Shown here in pieces: positions 8,228 to 17,090 of a stretch of DNA of 64,000 nucleotides. A program made the translations under genes and the position numbers. Every line of letters starts with the position of its first letter. Position 1 is the first letter of the stretch. The DNA comes from Thiothrix litoralis. Lineage in GTDB: Bacteria; Pseudomonadota; Gammaproteobacteria; Thiotrichales; Thiotrichaceae. The notes under the pieces were generated by a model. It did not search any database. It saw only the letters and a program-made list of their open reading frames with translations, and was not told the DNA's origin. The stretch spans positions 1,612,001 to 1,676,000 of the forward strand of contig NZ_CP072801.1 of the NCBI RefSeq assembly GCF_017901135.1, written 5' to 3'.

Positions 8228-9901
8228 TTATAACGATTGCCACAGTGAGGTGAAATCGTCCTCATCCTCTTCATTGGCATTTTCAGCCAGCGCGGTAAAG
8301 CGGAAATAGGCAAACGCCCCCAAACATTCATCCAGCAACACTAGCCGTACCCGTTCCTCGCGTTCGGCAAACTCTAAGCGGATTTCATCCCCGGCCTGAA
8401 AAATGTAGGCGGGCAAGATCAACGCTGGGTCAGGCCGAATCCCTTCAATGCTCGGCAGCATCAGACCATCTACTGGCAGTTTCTGGCTCAACACCCGGTT
8501 GAGCACATGCTTCACCGACACCACCATGATTTTGGTGGAAAGCAGTTCAACACCGCAACATAAACCACTGCCTGCCACAAATTCCATCCACTTGATCACC
8601 CCGATCATCCACACGGCGCTCTCGTCCGCTATGTCACGCAAAGCCACGATTTCACCTACACGAGCACCGGATGCCTCCTTGCCTTCCCAGCACAAACCGT
8701 AACCACCCACGCTGGTATTGATCACTTTCCATGACTGGATACGTGCACCTTCCTCCTCTTCCGCCACCTGGTGAATCACCGTTTTTTTGGAACGGCCTTC
8801 ATCCTCATAATCGCTTTCCATAAACACATTGAACAACATGTCTTCCGCCTCCGCATCCTCGACGGCATCGGTTTTTTGTGCATCCCGGATCACGGTTAAC
8901 ACGTCAGGAAAACGTGTGACCATGCCAATCTGTTCCTTTTTGGGGAAGCGGTTGTAACTGCGGTTACGCACTGCCGACAGGTGATAAATGACCCGCTTGG
9001 CGAGGTTACGGCTCAAGCCTTCCTGAAGGATCATCGCGGGAACACCCTTCGCTTCCAGCTCCCGGATATGCCCATCCATACGCGCCAACAGTGCATTCAA
9101 ATTCAACACCCTGACCGTGGGGGAATGCGGTAAATCGCTTAACAGCATCATCGCGGCGGGTTCATCGCTATTGAGGACTATCGCATGGGCGTATTCCCCG
9201 GTTTGCTGACCCTCCGCATCCCGCGCCAACGTCACCAAGGCGGTATTTTGCACGAAATAATGCATCAAACGGGCGACTTCCCCTTGCCGCAAACAATAAG
9301 GCTTTACCAAAGCCAGCAGGTTTATCTGGATGTAACGCGCCTCAATGGTTGGCGCACCGGGCGAAGTATCCCGCAACACCACCTTTTCGACGCCGTTTTC
9401 CACTGCCAACAAATACAGATGGTTAATGTCATGCCACAAGGTTTCGCGGGTACGCACGTACACCGAATACGTCAGCAACAGCACCCTTCCCATCCAGTCC
9501 ATCGCCCGATAAATCGCCAATTGCAGGGATTTTTTATTGCCCTCCTTCTTGGTCATCATATCCAGCGTTGCCACCTGATAAGAACCCGCGAACTCCAGCA
9601 TCAACGATTGGGTCAGCTCAAAAATCTTCTGACTTTTAGGGGTTAAAGGAAAAGCGCGGGCTTCCAAATGGCGTTGCAAGGCTTCCAGCGCAACATCCAC
9701 CGCTGGGCGCAACATTTCGCTGATCTGCAAGCGGGTCATGGCGGGCAAGGCACGCCGATTCAAATCCACCAGCCCGTGGAAAATTCGCCGGGTGGTTTCA
9801 CCGGGGTCAGTCAGTGGCAAAGCGGAAATCCATTCACGCGCTTTGCCGCTGGAAAGGGGGATAAAACGATGGTTGCTAATTTGCGCTTCGTCTGTCGCCA
9901 T
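8228..9901 (-). CDS. PilZ-like domain protein, possible c-di-GMP responsive regulator
   Basis: A 557-residue soluble protein without signal peptide. The N-terminal 370 residues are mostly helical and have no family I recognise with certainty. About residues 385-480 contain SWKVINTSVGGYGLCWEG, reminiscent of the second PilZ motif (D/NxSxxG), followed by a beta-rich segment (GEIVALRD, WMIGVIKWM, CCGVELL) like PilZ barrels. The upstream RxxxR part of PilZ could be R379 or nearby, but I cannot fix it. It is transcribed towards the retron with only the RNA gene and its promoter in between. I regard it as housekeeping rather than as part of the retron, since retron transcription starts inside the gap. 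C-di-GMP binding is inference. Confidence 0.55.
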   Translation of the reverse strand: MATDEAQISNHRFIPLSSGKAREWISALPLTDPGETTRRIFHGLVDLNRRALPAMTRLQISEMLRPAVDVALEALQRHLEARAFPLTPKSQKIFELTQSLMLEFAGSYQVATLDMMTKKEGNKKSLQLAIYRAMDWMGRVLLLTYSVYVRTRETLWHDINHLYLLAVENGVEKVVLRDTSPGAPTIEARYIQINLLALVKPYCLRQGEVARLMHYFVQNTALVTLARDAEGQQTGEYAHAIVLNSDEPAAMMLLSDLPHSPTVRVLNLNALLARMDGHIRELEAKGVPAMILQEGLSRNLAKRVIYHLSAVRNRSYNRFPKKEQIGMVTRFPDVLTVIRDAQKTDAVEDAEAEDMLFNVFMESDYEDEGRSKKTVIHQVAEEEEGARIQSWKVINTSVGGYGLCWEGKEASGARVGEIVALRDIADESAVWMIGVIKWMEFVAGSGLCCGVELLSTKIMVVSVKHVLNRVLSQKLPVDGLMLPSIEGIRPDPALILPAYIFQAGDEIRLEFAEREERVRLVLLDECLGAFAYFRFTALAENANEEDEDDFTSLWQSL

Positions 9902-10013
9902 GGTCAGTGCATCCGTTATTATTTTTTATTTAGGGTATGCGTGCGAGTGTAGCAGCATCCCACCCAACAAACGAACACCACGCGATAATCGCGCTTAAAT
10001 CACGCGATAGCAC

Positions 10014-12467
10014 TCAGCTTTTCAACAAGGACAACGGCAATACTGTCAGCAACCCCCTTAAATTCCAGTAACCTGCAATGCCCACCAATACGCTGCCAAT
10101 CACACTGCTGACCACTAACGGCCACAGATTCAGGTTAATATCCAGATCAAACAGGTAGTAAGCCAGTAAATTCCCTGCCGTCAACGCCAGCAGCCCGGCC
10201 AATACCCCCGCCAACGCCCCCAGCAACAAAAATTCCCCCCAGATACGCTGCCGCAGCAGCGCACGCCCTGCCCCCAACGATTTGAGGATGGCAATCTCAC
10301 GCCGCCGCTCAGCCTTTTGCGATTGCAACGCCGCAATTAATACCACCACCCCGGCAATCAGGGTAAACACGAAAATGCCCTGCACCGCGAGGCCAGCCTG
10401 CGTCACCAAGGAACGCACCTGCGTCAAAATCGCCCCCACATCAATCGCCGTCACGCTAGGGAATTGGTGAATCATTTCCGTAATCAGCGGCTTTTTATCA
10501 CCCAGATGAATGCTGGTAATCAGGGTTTGCGGCATATCCGTCACACTACCGGGTGCTGCAATCACAAAGAAATTCGGCTGCATACTGTCCCAACGGACTT
10601 CACGCACGCTGGTCACGGTATCGCTGAAACGCTGCCCGGCAATATCGAAAGTCAGCTTGTCACCTATGCCAAACCGCAACATTTCACCGATACCCTGCTC
10701 AATCGACAAGCCCTTTTCCCCTTTAGCAAACCACTTGCCTTCCAGCAAGGCATTACTTGCCGGAAATTCCGCAAAGGACGACAAATTAAACTCACGTTCC
10801 AACAAATTCTGCGCCCGCTGGTTTTCGTAATCATCAGGCTTCACGGGCTTATCATTAACTTCCACCAAGCGCCCCCGAATCATCGGATACAGATTCAGCT
10901 TCACCGCGTGTGCATCAAAAAAGCGCGTCAACGGCTCCGCCTCCGCAGGCTGGATATTAATCAGGAAATGGTCAGGCGCATCCGCCGGTAAGGTTTCCGC
11001 CCAACGATCCAGCAAATCGGTACGCACCGTGGTCAGCAGCAGCAACGCAAACAACCCGGTCGCAAATACCACCACCAGTAACACCGCCCGACGGGAACGC
11101 CCCAGCGCCGGAATCCAGCCCGCGCCGATCCGTTTGCCAAATGCTTGCACCAACCGCAATGCGCCGCTTGCCAATAACCAGAACAACCCCGTGCCCGCCA
11201 ACAAGCCCAGCAACAGCATTCCCGCCAACGGCAAATCCCGCGATTGCAACCACAGCAACCCGAAAACGGCCAGCAACAAGCAGCCGACCACCCACCACAG
11301 CGACTGCTGCGGGCGTTGCAATGCCCCTTGCAAAATCTGCATCGGCGAGGTATTCACCAAACGCAACAACTGCGGCAAGGCAAACCCCAGCAACAGCACC
11401 ACCGCCGTCAGCACTCCGGTGACAATCGGCATCAAGCTCGGCGCAGGCAAATCCTTACCCACAAAGCGGCTTAACCATTCCGCCAGCGCAAACTGCAACA
11501 CCAGCCCCAGCAACACGCCGATAACAGCCGCCAACAACGCCGTCAGCAACAAGGAAAACGCATGGTCAAACAGCACTTGCCGCCGCGACATCCCCATTGC
11601 TTTCAACACTGCCACCGCTGGCAGTTCACGCCGCATCAAACTCGCGGAAGTCAGCACCACCGCCGCCCCTGCCAGCACCACACTCAACAAAGCCGCCAGC
11701 CCCAGAAAACGCCCGGAACGCTGCAACGTCTGCTGCACCGACGACAAATCATCCTCCAACGTGCGGATGCGTTCGGTCGGTTTAAGCTGCGGCTCCAACG
11801 CTTGCTGGAATGTTTTGATCACCGCCGCCTTGCCTGCAAACAACTGGTTGAAACGGGCGCGGCTAGCAGGCGAGAGTAATTCCGTCGCCTTCAAATCATC
11901 CAGATTCATCAGCACCACGGGGGCAAGCTGGAACAGGTTGCTGCTACGGTCAGGTTCTTGGGTCAAGACCCGCGTCAGGGTGAAGGTGCTGCGCCCCAAG
12001 GTAACACTTGCGCCCGGTTGCACCGCCAGTTCCGCAAACAAGCGGGCTTCTGCCCAGATTTCACCTTTTGCGGGTAGTTGCCCGTTGGAAGCGACTTCTG
12101 GCGCATCCGGCGCGGGCGCGGTTTTCAAATCGCCTCGCAGCGGGTAGCCGCTAGACACTGCTTTCAATTGCGCCAATTGCAACTTGTCGCCAGCGGAAGC
12201 CATGCTCGGAAAACTGACCGTTTCCGCCGTTTCCAGTCCCACGGTTTTGGCGCGTTGCACATAAGCCGCATCCAGCGGACGCGCCGAAGTCAGCACCAAA
12301 TCACCCCCCAGTAATTGGCGGGCTTGCGCTTGCATGGCGTTTTCCACCCGGCTGGTGAAAAAACCCACGGCTGTGACCACGGTGACGGACACAATCAGCG
12401 CCAACAGCAGCAAACGCAGCTCCGGCATCCGCCAGCGTTGCTGCCAGTGTTTAAACAGCAAACTCAT
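10014..12467 (-). CDS. ybbP: YbbP-type ABC transporter permease (FtsX/MacB fold)
   Basis: An 817-residue inner-membrane permease. A first TM segment (LRLLLLALIVSVTVVTAVGFF, about residues 16-36) is followed by a large periplasmic domain, then FtsX-type three-helix blocks around residues 250-390 and again at the C-terminus (QKAERRREIAILKSLGAG motif). Two internal helices lie at about 400-450. I start it at 12467 (MSLLFKHW) and not further upstream, because this ATG overlaps the ybbA stop as ATGA. YbbA-YbbP with TesA is a conserved trio in Proteobacteria; substrate is unknown, and export of lipids or other envelope-toxic molecules is usually suggested. Confidence 0.88.
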   Translation of the reverse strand: MSLLFKHWQQRWRMPELRLLLLALIVSVTVVTAVGFFTSRVENAMQAQARQLLGGDLVLTSARPLDAAYVQRAKTVGLETAETVSFPSMASAGDKLQLAQLKAVSSGYPLRGDLKTAPAPDAPEVASNGQLPAKGEIWAEARLFAELAVQPGASVTLGRSTFTLTRVLTQEPDRSSNLFQLAPVVLMNLDDLKATELLSPASRARFNQLFAGKAAVIKTFQQALEPQLKPTERIRTLEDDLSSVQQTLQRSGRFLGLAALLSVVLAGAAVVLTSASLMRRELPAVAVLKAMGMSRRQVLFDHAFSLLLTALLAAVIGVLLGLVLQFALAEWLSRFVGKDLPAPSLMPIVTGVLTAVVLLLGFALPQLLRLVNTSPMQILQGALQRPQQSLWWVVGCLLLAVFGLLWLQSRDLPLAGMLLLGLLAGTGLFWLLASGALRLVQAFGKRIGAGWIPALGRSRRAVLLVVVFATGLFALLLLTTVRTDLLDRWAETLPADAPDHFLINIQPAEAEPLTRFFDAHAVKLNLYPMIRGRLVEVNDKPVKPDDYENQRAQNLLEREFNLSSFAEFPASNALLEGKWFAKGEKGLSIEQGIGEMLRFGIGDKLTFDIAGQRFSDTVTSVREVRWDSMQPNFFVIAAPGSVTDMPQTLITSIHLGDKKPLITEMIHQFPSVTAIDVGAILTQVRSLVTQAGLAVQGIFVFTLIAGVVVLIAALQSQKAERRREIAILKSLGAGRALLRQRIWGEFLLLGALAGVLAGLLALTAGNLLAYYLFDLDINLNLWPLVVSSVIGSVLVGIAGYWNLRGLLTVLPLSLLKS

Positions 12468-13135
12468 GCCAGCGCCCCTTCCACCAAGCGGTAATGGGTT
12501 TGGCAACGCGCCGCCAGTGTTTCATCGTGCGTAACCAATACCAGCGTGGTGTGGAATTGTTCCTGCAAGGCAAACAGCAACTCGGTGATTTCATGACCAG
12601 TGGTACGGTCAAGGTTGCCGGTTGGCTCATCCGCGAACAGGATTTGCGGGCGAGTCACAAAAGCTCGCGCCAAAGCAACCCGCTGTTGTTCACCGCCGGA
12701 AAGCTGGTTGGGGAAATGCCCCATGCGTTCCGCCAGCCCAACTTGTTGCAGAGCTTGCGTGGCTAAAGCGGTACGATCACCGGCTTGCGTGCCCAATTCC
12801 AGCGGCAGCATGACGTTTTCCAAGGCCGTGAGGTTCTCCAGCAAATGAAACGATTGGAACACGAAGCCGACCCGCCCCAAACGCAAGGCGGCACGCTGGT
12901 CTTCATCCAAACCATCCAGCGGCTGCCCGAAGAGCTTGACCGAACCATGGCTGGGCAAGTCCAAACCTGCCAGTAAACCCAGCAAGGTACTTTTCCCCGA
13001 ACCGGACAGGCCGGTAATCGCCACCGACTCGCCGCTGTCAATCGTCAGGCTAATGCCACGGAGAATGTGTAATTCACGCCCCGCTTGAGGGATGGTTTTC
13101 ACCAGATCGTTGGTTTGAATAGCTATTTTGTTCAT
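12464..13135 (-). CDS. ybbA: YbbA-type ABC transporter ATP-binding protein
   Basis: A 223-residue ATPase of the LolD/MacB type, partner of the downstream YbbP permease. It has Walker A (GLSGSGKST, about residues 42-50), the Q-loop [10 protein letters not shown], signature [15 protein letters not shown], Walker B ([12 protein letters not shown]) and the H-loop (VLVTHD). Its start codon at 13135 lies inside the duplicated segment described at 13061-13180. Normally tesA is its divergent neighbour; here an ATPase/nuclease gene intervenes. Confidence 0.93.
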   Translation of the reverse strand: MNKIAIQTNDLVKTIPQAGRELHILRGISLTIDSGESVAITGLSGSGKSTLLGLLAGLDLPSHGSVKLFGQPLDGLDEDQRAALRLGRVGFVFQSFHLLENLTALENVMLPLELGTQAGDRTALATQALQQVGLAERMGHFPNQLSGGEQQRVALARAFVTRPQILFADEPTGNLDRTTGHEITELLFALQEQFHTTLVLVTHDETLAARCQTHYRLVEGALA

Positions 13136-13180
13136 TTACTAAGAAATCCATGGGATGTTGCGCATACTTTACCTGATCTT
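13061..13180. repeat. Direct duplication copy A: ybbA start plus tesA 5' remnant
   Basis: Copy A aligns without gaps with 14834-14953 at an offset of 1773 bp. I count 18 mismatches in 120 positions (85 % identity), and similarity fades beyond. It carries the functional 5' end of ybbA (minus strand) and, on the plus strand, a dead copy of the tesA start. The two copies bracket the AAA/PD-(D/E)XK gene. Confidence 0.9.
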
Positions 13181-13208
13181 GCGCCGCCCTGAGCTTTTCA
13201 CCGGCTAG
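13155..13208 (+). pseudogene. tesA 5' remnant (17 codons)
   Basis: ATG at 13155 opens MLRILYLILRRPELFTG and then TAG. The first nine residues match the TesA signal-peptide start (MLRVLYLIL) at 14928, after which the frame diverges and stops. The same in-register upstream bases occur at both places. It is the abandoned tesA start of the ancestral ybbA-tesA intergenic region. Confidence 0.8.
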
Positions 13209-13229
13209 GAATATGGTTATCTATGCGTT

Positions 13230-14777
13230 TTATCCCTGTTCCCACTCAAAGCCCACAATATTACGGTCAGTTTTGCTGAACTCGACGCCGATCAAATATA
13301 TCGGCTGGTTTAGCCCCCGGTATTTGTCAGCATACGCACGGTCTTTGATTTGCTGTAATGCCTTACCTTGCGGAATCAGTTCCACCACCTTGAACTCAAA
13401 AATGTACACTTGCTGGTTAAACTTCAGGGTCATGTCAATGCGCCCTAAATTGCTGGTATCTTCCAGCGTGACATTCAAGCCCAGTGAGGCGAAATAGGAA
13501 TAAAACACGCTGGCGTAATAGCCTTCGTAATGCTGGATCTCGTTATTGTTGTACCACTGGTGTGGAATGCTGGCGAAAAAGCTGTGGAACAATTGTTTGA
13601 GGCCAGCAAAATCATTGTTGAGCAACAAGCGGTACAACTGATTGCTATGCACGACCTGTTTGGATTTGTCCAGCACCAGTGCGGAGAGCAACGTTTCGTT
13701 CAGGCTTTGATAGACCTCACGATTGGGATAGCCCAGCGTATAAAAATACTGCCCGCCCAGATTTTCTTCCTGTTTAATGGTCAGGTAGCCGGTCTGAAAC
13801 AATAACGCTTCGGTGGTGATATTACCCACTTCAAAACTGGATAGCATATCGCTGCTACTGAGCATACTATCGAGTGTCAGGGTCGGTATCTGGCGCTTAA
13901 GAAGCTGCTCCACCAGAAAAGTCGGTGTACCTGTTTCAAACCAGTAATTCCTGAACAGATGGTTTTTAAACAGTTGCAGAATATCAAACGGGTTATAGAC
14001 GCCCGTCCCCAACCAGTTGTAACCGTTGTACCACGCCCGGATTTCAGCACGATCCAGCCCCGGTAGTTCAGGCGCGAATACGGTGTCGATATCCTCATCG
14101 GTGTAACCACACAGGCTGGAATAGCGCGGGATCAGGGTAATATCTTCCAGATTATTCAAACCGGAAAACAGGCTGACTTTGGAAAACTTGCTCACGCCAG
14201 TCAGGAAGCTGAAGCGGATATGCCCGTCAAAATCCTTGATCGTACCGTAGAAGCCGCGCAGGAAATCGCGGTTGGCTTTGGCAATGTCGGGGTATTCCAG
14301 CGCATCCAGAATGGGTTTGTCGTATTCGTCGATTAGCACCACGACGGGTAAGCCTGTTTGTTTGTGGGCATGGAGAAGCAGTGACTGAAAGCGTTCAGGA
14401 CAGGTGGTGTAACCTGAGCGATACTGGAATTGTTCTTCAAGTCGATCCAGTTGCGCCATGAGATTTTGCGGCAGATAGTCGGCTTGCCGGAAGTTCCCCG
14501 AGCCAAAACTGAAGCGCAGCACCGGGTATTTCACCGACCAATCCCACTGATCATGGATAGCCAGCCCCTGAAACAACGGCTCGTTGCCTTCAAACAGTTC
14601 CTTAATGGTATCCAGCAACAGACTTTTGCCGAAACGGCGCGGGCGCGACAGAAAGTAATGTTTGCCGCTCTCGACAATTTGCTGGATCAGGCCAGTTTTA
14701 TCCACGTAATAGTGGTTATCCTCACGGATTTCACGGAAGGTCTGGATACCGATGGGAAGGCGTTTGCGTTCAGTCAT
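13230..14777 (-). CDS. AAA-ATPase-like / PD-(D/E)XK nuclease-family protein (first of two)
   Basis: A 515-residue protein of the AAA-ATPase_like (DUF1703-type) family. N-terminal PIGIQTFREIREDNHYYVDK precedes SRPRRFGKSLLLD, the family's Walker A variant. The Walker B-like strand is VVVLIDEYDKPIL. The C-terminus has GRIDMTLKFN and IFEFKVVE, i.e. the D and E-x-K of a PD-(D/E)XK nuclease fold. The family is multicopy in many bacteria; function is unproven, and links to toxin-like or mobile nucleases are speculative. The start ATG overlaps by ATGA the stop of a chimeric leader frame derived from ybbA (14774-14908). The gene interrupts the usual divergent ybbA/tesA pair. Confidence 0.85.
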   Translation of the reverse strand: MTERKRLPIGIQTFREIREDNHYYVDKTGLIQQIVESGKHYFLSRPRRFGKSLLLDTIKELFEGNEPLFQGLAIHDQWDWSVKYPVLRFSFGSGNFRQADYLPQNLMAQLDRLEEQFQYRSGYTTCPERFQSLLLHAHKQTGLPVVVLIDEYDKPILDALEYPDIAKANRDFLRGFYGTIKDFDGHIRFSFLTGVSKFSKVSLFSGLNNLEDITLIPRYSSLCGYTDEDIDTVFAPELPGLDRAEIRAWYNGYNWLGTGVYNPFDILQLFKNHLFRNYWFETGTPTFLVEQLLKRQIPTLTLDSMLSSSDMLSSFEVGNITTEALLFQTGYLTIKQEENLGGQYFYTLGYPNREVYQSLNETLLSALVLDKSKQVVHSNQLYRLLLNNDFAGLKQLFHSFFASIPHQWYNNNEIQHYEGYYASVFYSYFASLGLNVTLEDTSNLGRIDMTLKFNQQVYIFEFKVVELIPQGKALQQIKDRAYADKYRGLNQPIYLIGVEFSKTDRNIVGFEWEQG

Positions 14778-14908
14778 GACGGTTGTCTCTCTTGCCGGTG
14801 ACGGCGGCAGCGGTAATCAGAGCAGTATACAGGGAGAATTTGCAATTCACGCCCCGTCTGGGGGATAGTTTTCACCCGATCGTTGGTCTGAATAGCGGTC
14901 TTGTTCAT
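14774..14908 (-). pseudogene. Chimeric 44-codon leader frame beginning as ybbA
   Basis: On the minus strand from ATG 14908, the first 25 codons (MNKTAIQTNDRVKTIPQTG...) match the YbbA N-terminus ([19 protein letters not shown]...). The frame then continues with unrelated sequence and stops at TGA inside an ATGA overlap with the ATPase/nuclease start at 14777. It could act as a translated leader coupling the captured ybbA start signals to the inserted gene. Confidence 0.7.
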
Positions 14909-14953
14909 TTATGAAGGAATCCATTGGATGTTGCGCGTACTTTATTTGATCTT
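14834..14953. repeat. Direct duplication copy B: ybbA 5' remnant plus functional tesA start
   Basis: Partner of 13061-13180 (102 of 120 identical, no gaps). This copy keeps the working tesA start and carries a truncated ybbA start. Confidence 0.9.
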
Positions 14954-15572
14954 GTGCCTCATGGGCTTGTTACCGTCTACGACTGTGGTGATGGCGGCGG
15001 AAACACCCGTTACAACCACGCCCGAAACCCCGACTTTGCTGGTATGGGGCGACAGTTTGAGTGCTGCGTATGGCATCGCTGTGGATAAGGGCTGGGTCAA
15101 CCTGTTGCAAGAAAAGCTGGGGGATGACTACAAAGTCGTCAACGGCAGCATCAGCGGCGAAACCTCCGCCGGAGGCTTGACCCGTTTGCCCGAAGCCCTG
15201 AAAACCCACCAACCTGCTTACGTCCTGCTGGAACTCGGGGCAAATGACGGGCTACGCGGCATCGACCTACCCACCATGCGCAGCAACCTGGAACAAATGG
15301 TGAAACTGGCACAAGCAGCCAAGGCCAAAGTCGTGCTGATTGGCATCAAACTGCCGCCGAATTACGGCACAACCTTTACCGACAAATTCGACGCGGTGTA
15401 TACCGATCTGGCGAAAGAGTACGAATTGCCGCTCGTACCCTTCTTGCTGGCAGGTGTGGCGGAAGACTGGGATTTGATGCAAGCAGACGGCCTGCACCCG
15501 ACAGCGGAAGCAGAACCCAAGGTGCTCGACAATGTGTGGGCAGTGCTGGAAGGCGTATTGCCCACAAAATAA
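14928..15572 (+). CDS. tesA: TesA-type multifunctional acyl-CoA thioesterase / arylesterase
   Basis: A 214-residue SGNH/GDSL hydrolase with a signal peptide (LRVLYLILCLMGLLP, then VVMAAE). Block I is LVWGDSLSAAYGI with nucleophile Ser, block II GSISGETSAGG with the oxyanion Gly, block III ELGANDGLRG with Asn, and block V DGLHPTAEAE with the Asp-His pair. I use ATG 14928, because GAAGGA lies about 9 nt upstream; a TTG at 14901 would add nine residues encoded by the duplicated ybbA side. It converges with the antiporter cluster, whose last stop lies 15 bp away. Confidence 0.9.
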   Translation: MLRVLYLILCLMGLLPSTTVVMAAETPVTTTPETPTLLVWGDSLSAAYGIAVDKGWVNLLQEKLGDDYKVVNGSISGETSAGGLTRLPEALKTHQPAYVLLELGANDGLRGIDLPTMRSNLEQMVKLAQAAKAKVVLIGIKLPPNYGTTFTDKFDAVYTDLAKEYELPLVPFLLAGVAEDWDLMQADGLHPTAEAEPKVLDNVWAVLEGVLPTK

Positions 15573-15587
15573 ACGTCAATATCCACG

Positions 15588-17090
15588 CTATTCAACGCGA
15601 CAGCGTGTCATCTGTACACGCTGCCGCGCCCGATACCCCAACTTAGCCAGCCATACGGGCACATCCCCCGCTGCCACACGCGGCAACCTTGCCACCCACC
15701 ATAGCGGCACGCTCAGCAATACCCCCAAGATGATCGGCAAGAAATCCACCCATTCACCACGCGGCATATCCACCCACCAGTACCAGCCAAACACTCCCTC
15801 CAGCAACAGCCCCCAAGCCAGCAACTCCACTGCCGCTGCCTCATGATGCCCATGCGCCCGGTGCTGTTCCCGATAACGCTGGAGTGATAACACAAACCGT
15901 CCCATCAGCAAACTGGTTGCCACCGTACTCACCAACAGCACAGCCCCCAACCACTCATAGTCAGCAGGCAACACCGCCTTAATCTCCGCCTTTGCCAACG
16001 CTCCACTGGTGAACGGCAAGCCTGCCAGCACCAGAGCCAACACCGCCAGCAAACCCAACGCCCACCCCGCCAGATTACGCTTGAACACCCCCACCCCGAG
16101 AAACAACGCCCCCTTCACCAGCGCGTGATGCACCATATACCACAGCAACGCCAGCACCAACGCGGCATTCACCTCAGTCTGAAGCAGCACTAACCCCGTA
16201 AAGGCACTCATCAAGCCCAATTGGCTCATGGTTGAATACGCCAAAATCACCTTTGGTGCCTGTTGCAGCAACCCAAGCAGCACCGCATAAAACGCCCCAA
16301 ACAACCCCAGCCCTATCAATATTTCAGCCACCCATACCGTGGTTTCTGCCCCTGTTGGCAAAAAGCGCAACAAACCCAGAATCCCTGCCTTGACCATCAC
16401 CCCACTCAACAACGCCGACACTGCGGGCGGAGCAGCCCCATGCGCCAATGGCAACCATACATGCAGCCCCGGCAACGCCAGCTTGATGCCAAACCCCAAG
16501 GTCAGTAATACCACCGCCTCCAACGGCAATGCTACCCCAGCGGCTTGGCTGAAGTAATGGCTGCCAGTAACGCCCATTGCCAGCATCATCCCCGCGAACA
16601 ATGCCACCTCACCCAGCACTGTCCAGACCATATACACCCGCCCTGCCCGTGAGGTTGTTACTGAACGCTGCTGCACCACCAAACCGTAGGAAGCCAACCC
16701 CATCGCTGCAAACCCAAGGAAAAAACTGCTCATATCCTGTGCCACAATCAGCAGGAAGTTGCCCCCCATCGCCAACAGGAAAAACACTCGAAAACGCCAA
16801 GCATGACGGCTGCCCGGCGGTACACTCGCAACGCTATACAAACCCGCGCACAACCACAGCCAAGCGCTTACACCCAACCATACTTGCGCTACAAAATCAG
16901 TCAGCCCCCAGCGTAACCCCAGCAACACCCACGGCAAATCTTGCGTCACACCACTCGCGAAGCCTGCCGCCAGCAAGGCAGGCACTGCCGCCAACGGTAA
17001 CAACCACCGCCCCAGCCCATCCGCTTTCACCAATACCAGCAACCACGGCAGCAGCGGTACACTCAGCAGCAACCACTTGAGTTCATCCAT
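15588..17090 (-). CDS. Proton-channel antiporter-like subunit (NuoL/M/MrpD superfamily), cluster 1, third large subunit
   Basis: A 500-residue polytopic membrane protein of the proton_antipo_M superfamily. Lys-containing helices such as FGIKLALPGLHVWLPLAHG and MVKAGILGLLRFLP correspond to the conserved Lys/His channel signature of Nuo and Mrp subunits. I choose MDELKWL at 17090, whose ATG shares one base with the stop of the upstream gene (TGATG). It is the last gene of an EFG-B-C-D-like order. As the extra third large subunit it has no place in a canonical seven-gene Mrp complex. It may be a proton-translocating module of a modified antiporter. Confidence 0.8.
   Translation of the reverse strand: MDELKWLLLSVPLLPWLLVLVKADGLGRWLLPLAAVPALLAAGFASGVTQDLPWVLLGLRWGLTDFVAQVWLGVSAWLWLCAGLYSVASVPPGSRHAWRFRVFFLLAMGGNFLLIVAQDMSSFFLGFAAMGLASYGLVVQQRSVTTSRAGRVYMVWTVLGEVALFAGMMLAMGVTGSHYFSQAAGVALPLEAVVLLTLGFGIKLALPGLHVWLPLAHGAAPPAVSALLSGVMVKAGILGLLRFLPTGAETTVWVAEILIGLGLFGAFYAVLLGLLQQAPKVILAYSTMSQLGLMSAFTGLVLLQTEVNAALVLALLWYMVHHALVKGALFLGVGVFKRNLAGWALGLLAVLALVLAGLPFTSGALAKAEIKAVLPADYEWLGAVLLVSTVATSLLMGRFVLSLQRYREQHRAHGHHEAAAVELLAWGLLLEGVFGWYWWVDMPRGEWVDFLPIILGVLLSVPLWWVARLPRVAAGDVPVWLAKLGYRARQRVQMTRCRVE

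Noticed and set aside
11029-12147. 372-codon open frame on the plus strand inside ybbP
   Set aside because: Composition is that of an antisense shadow (Asn/Ala/Ser/Pro-rich), with no ribosome site and no similarity to a known family. YbbP explains the region.
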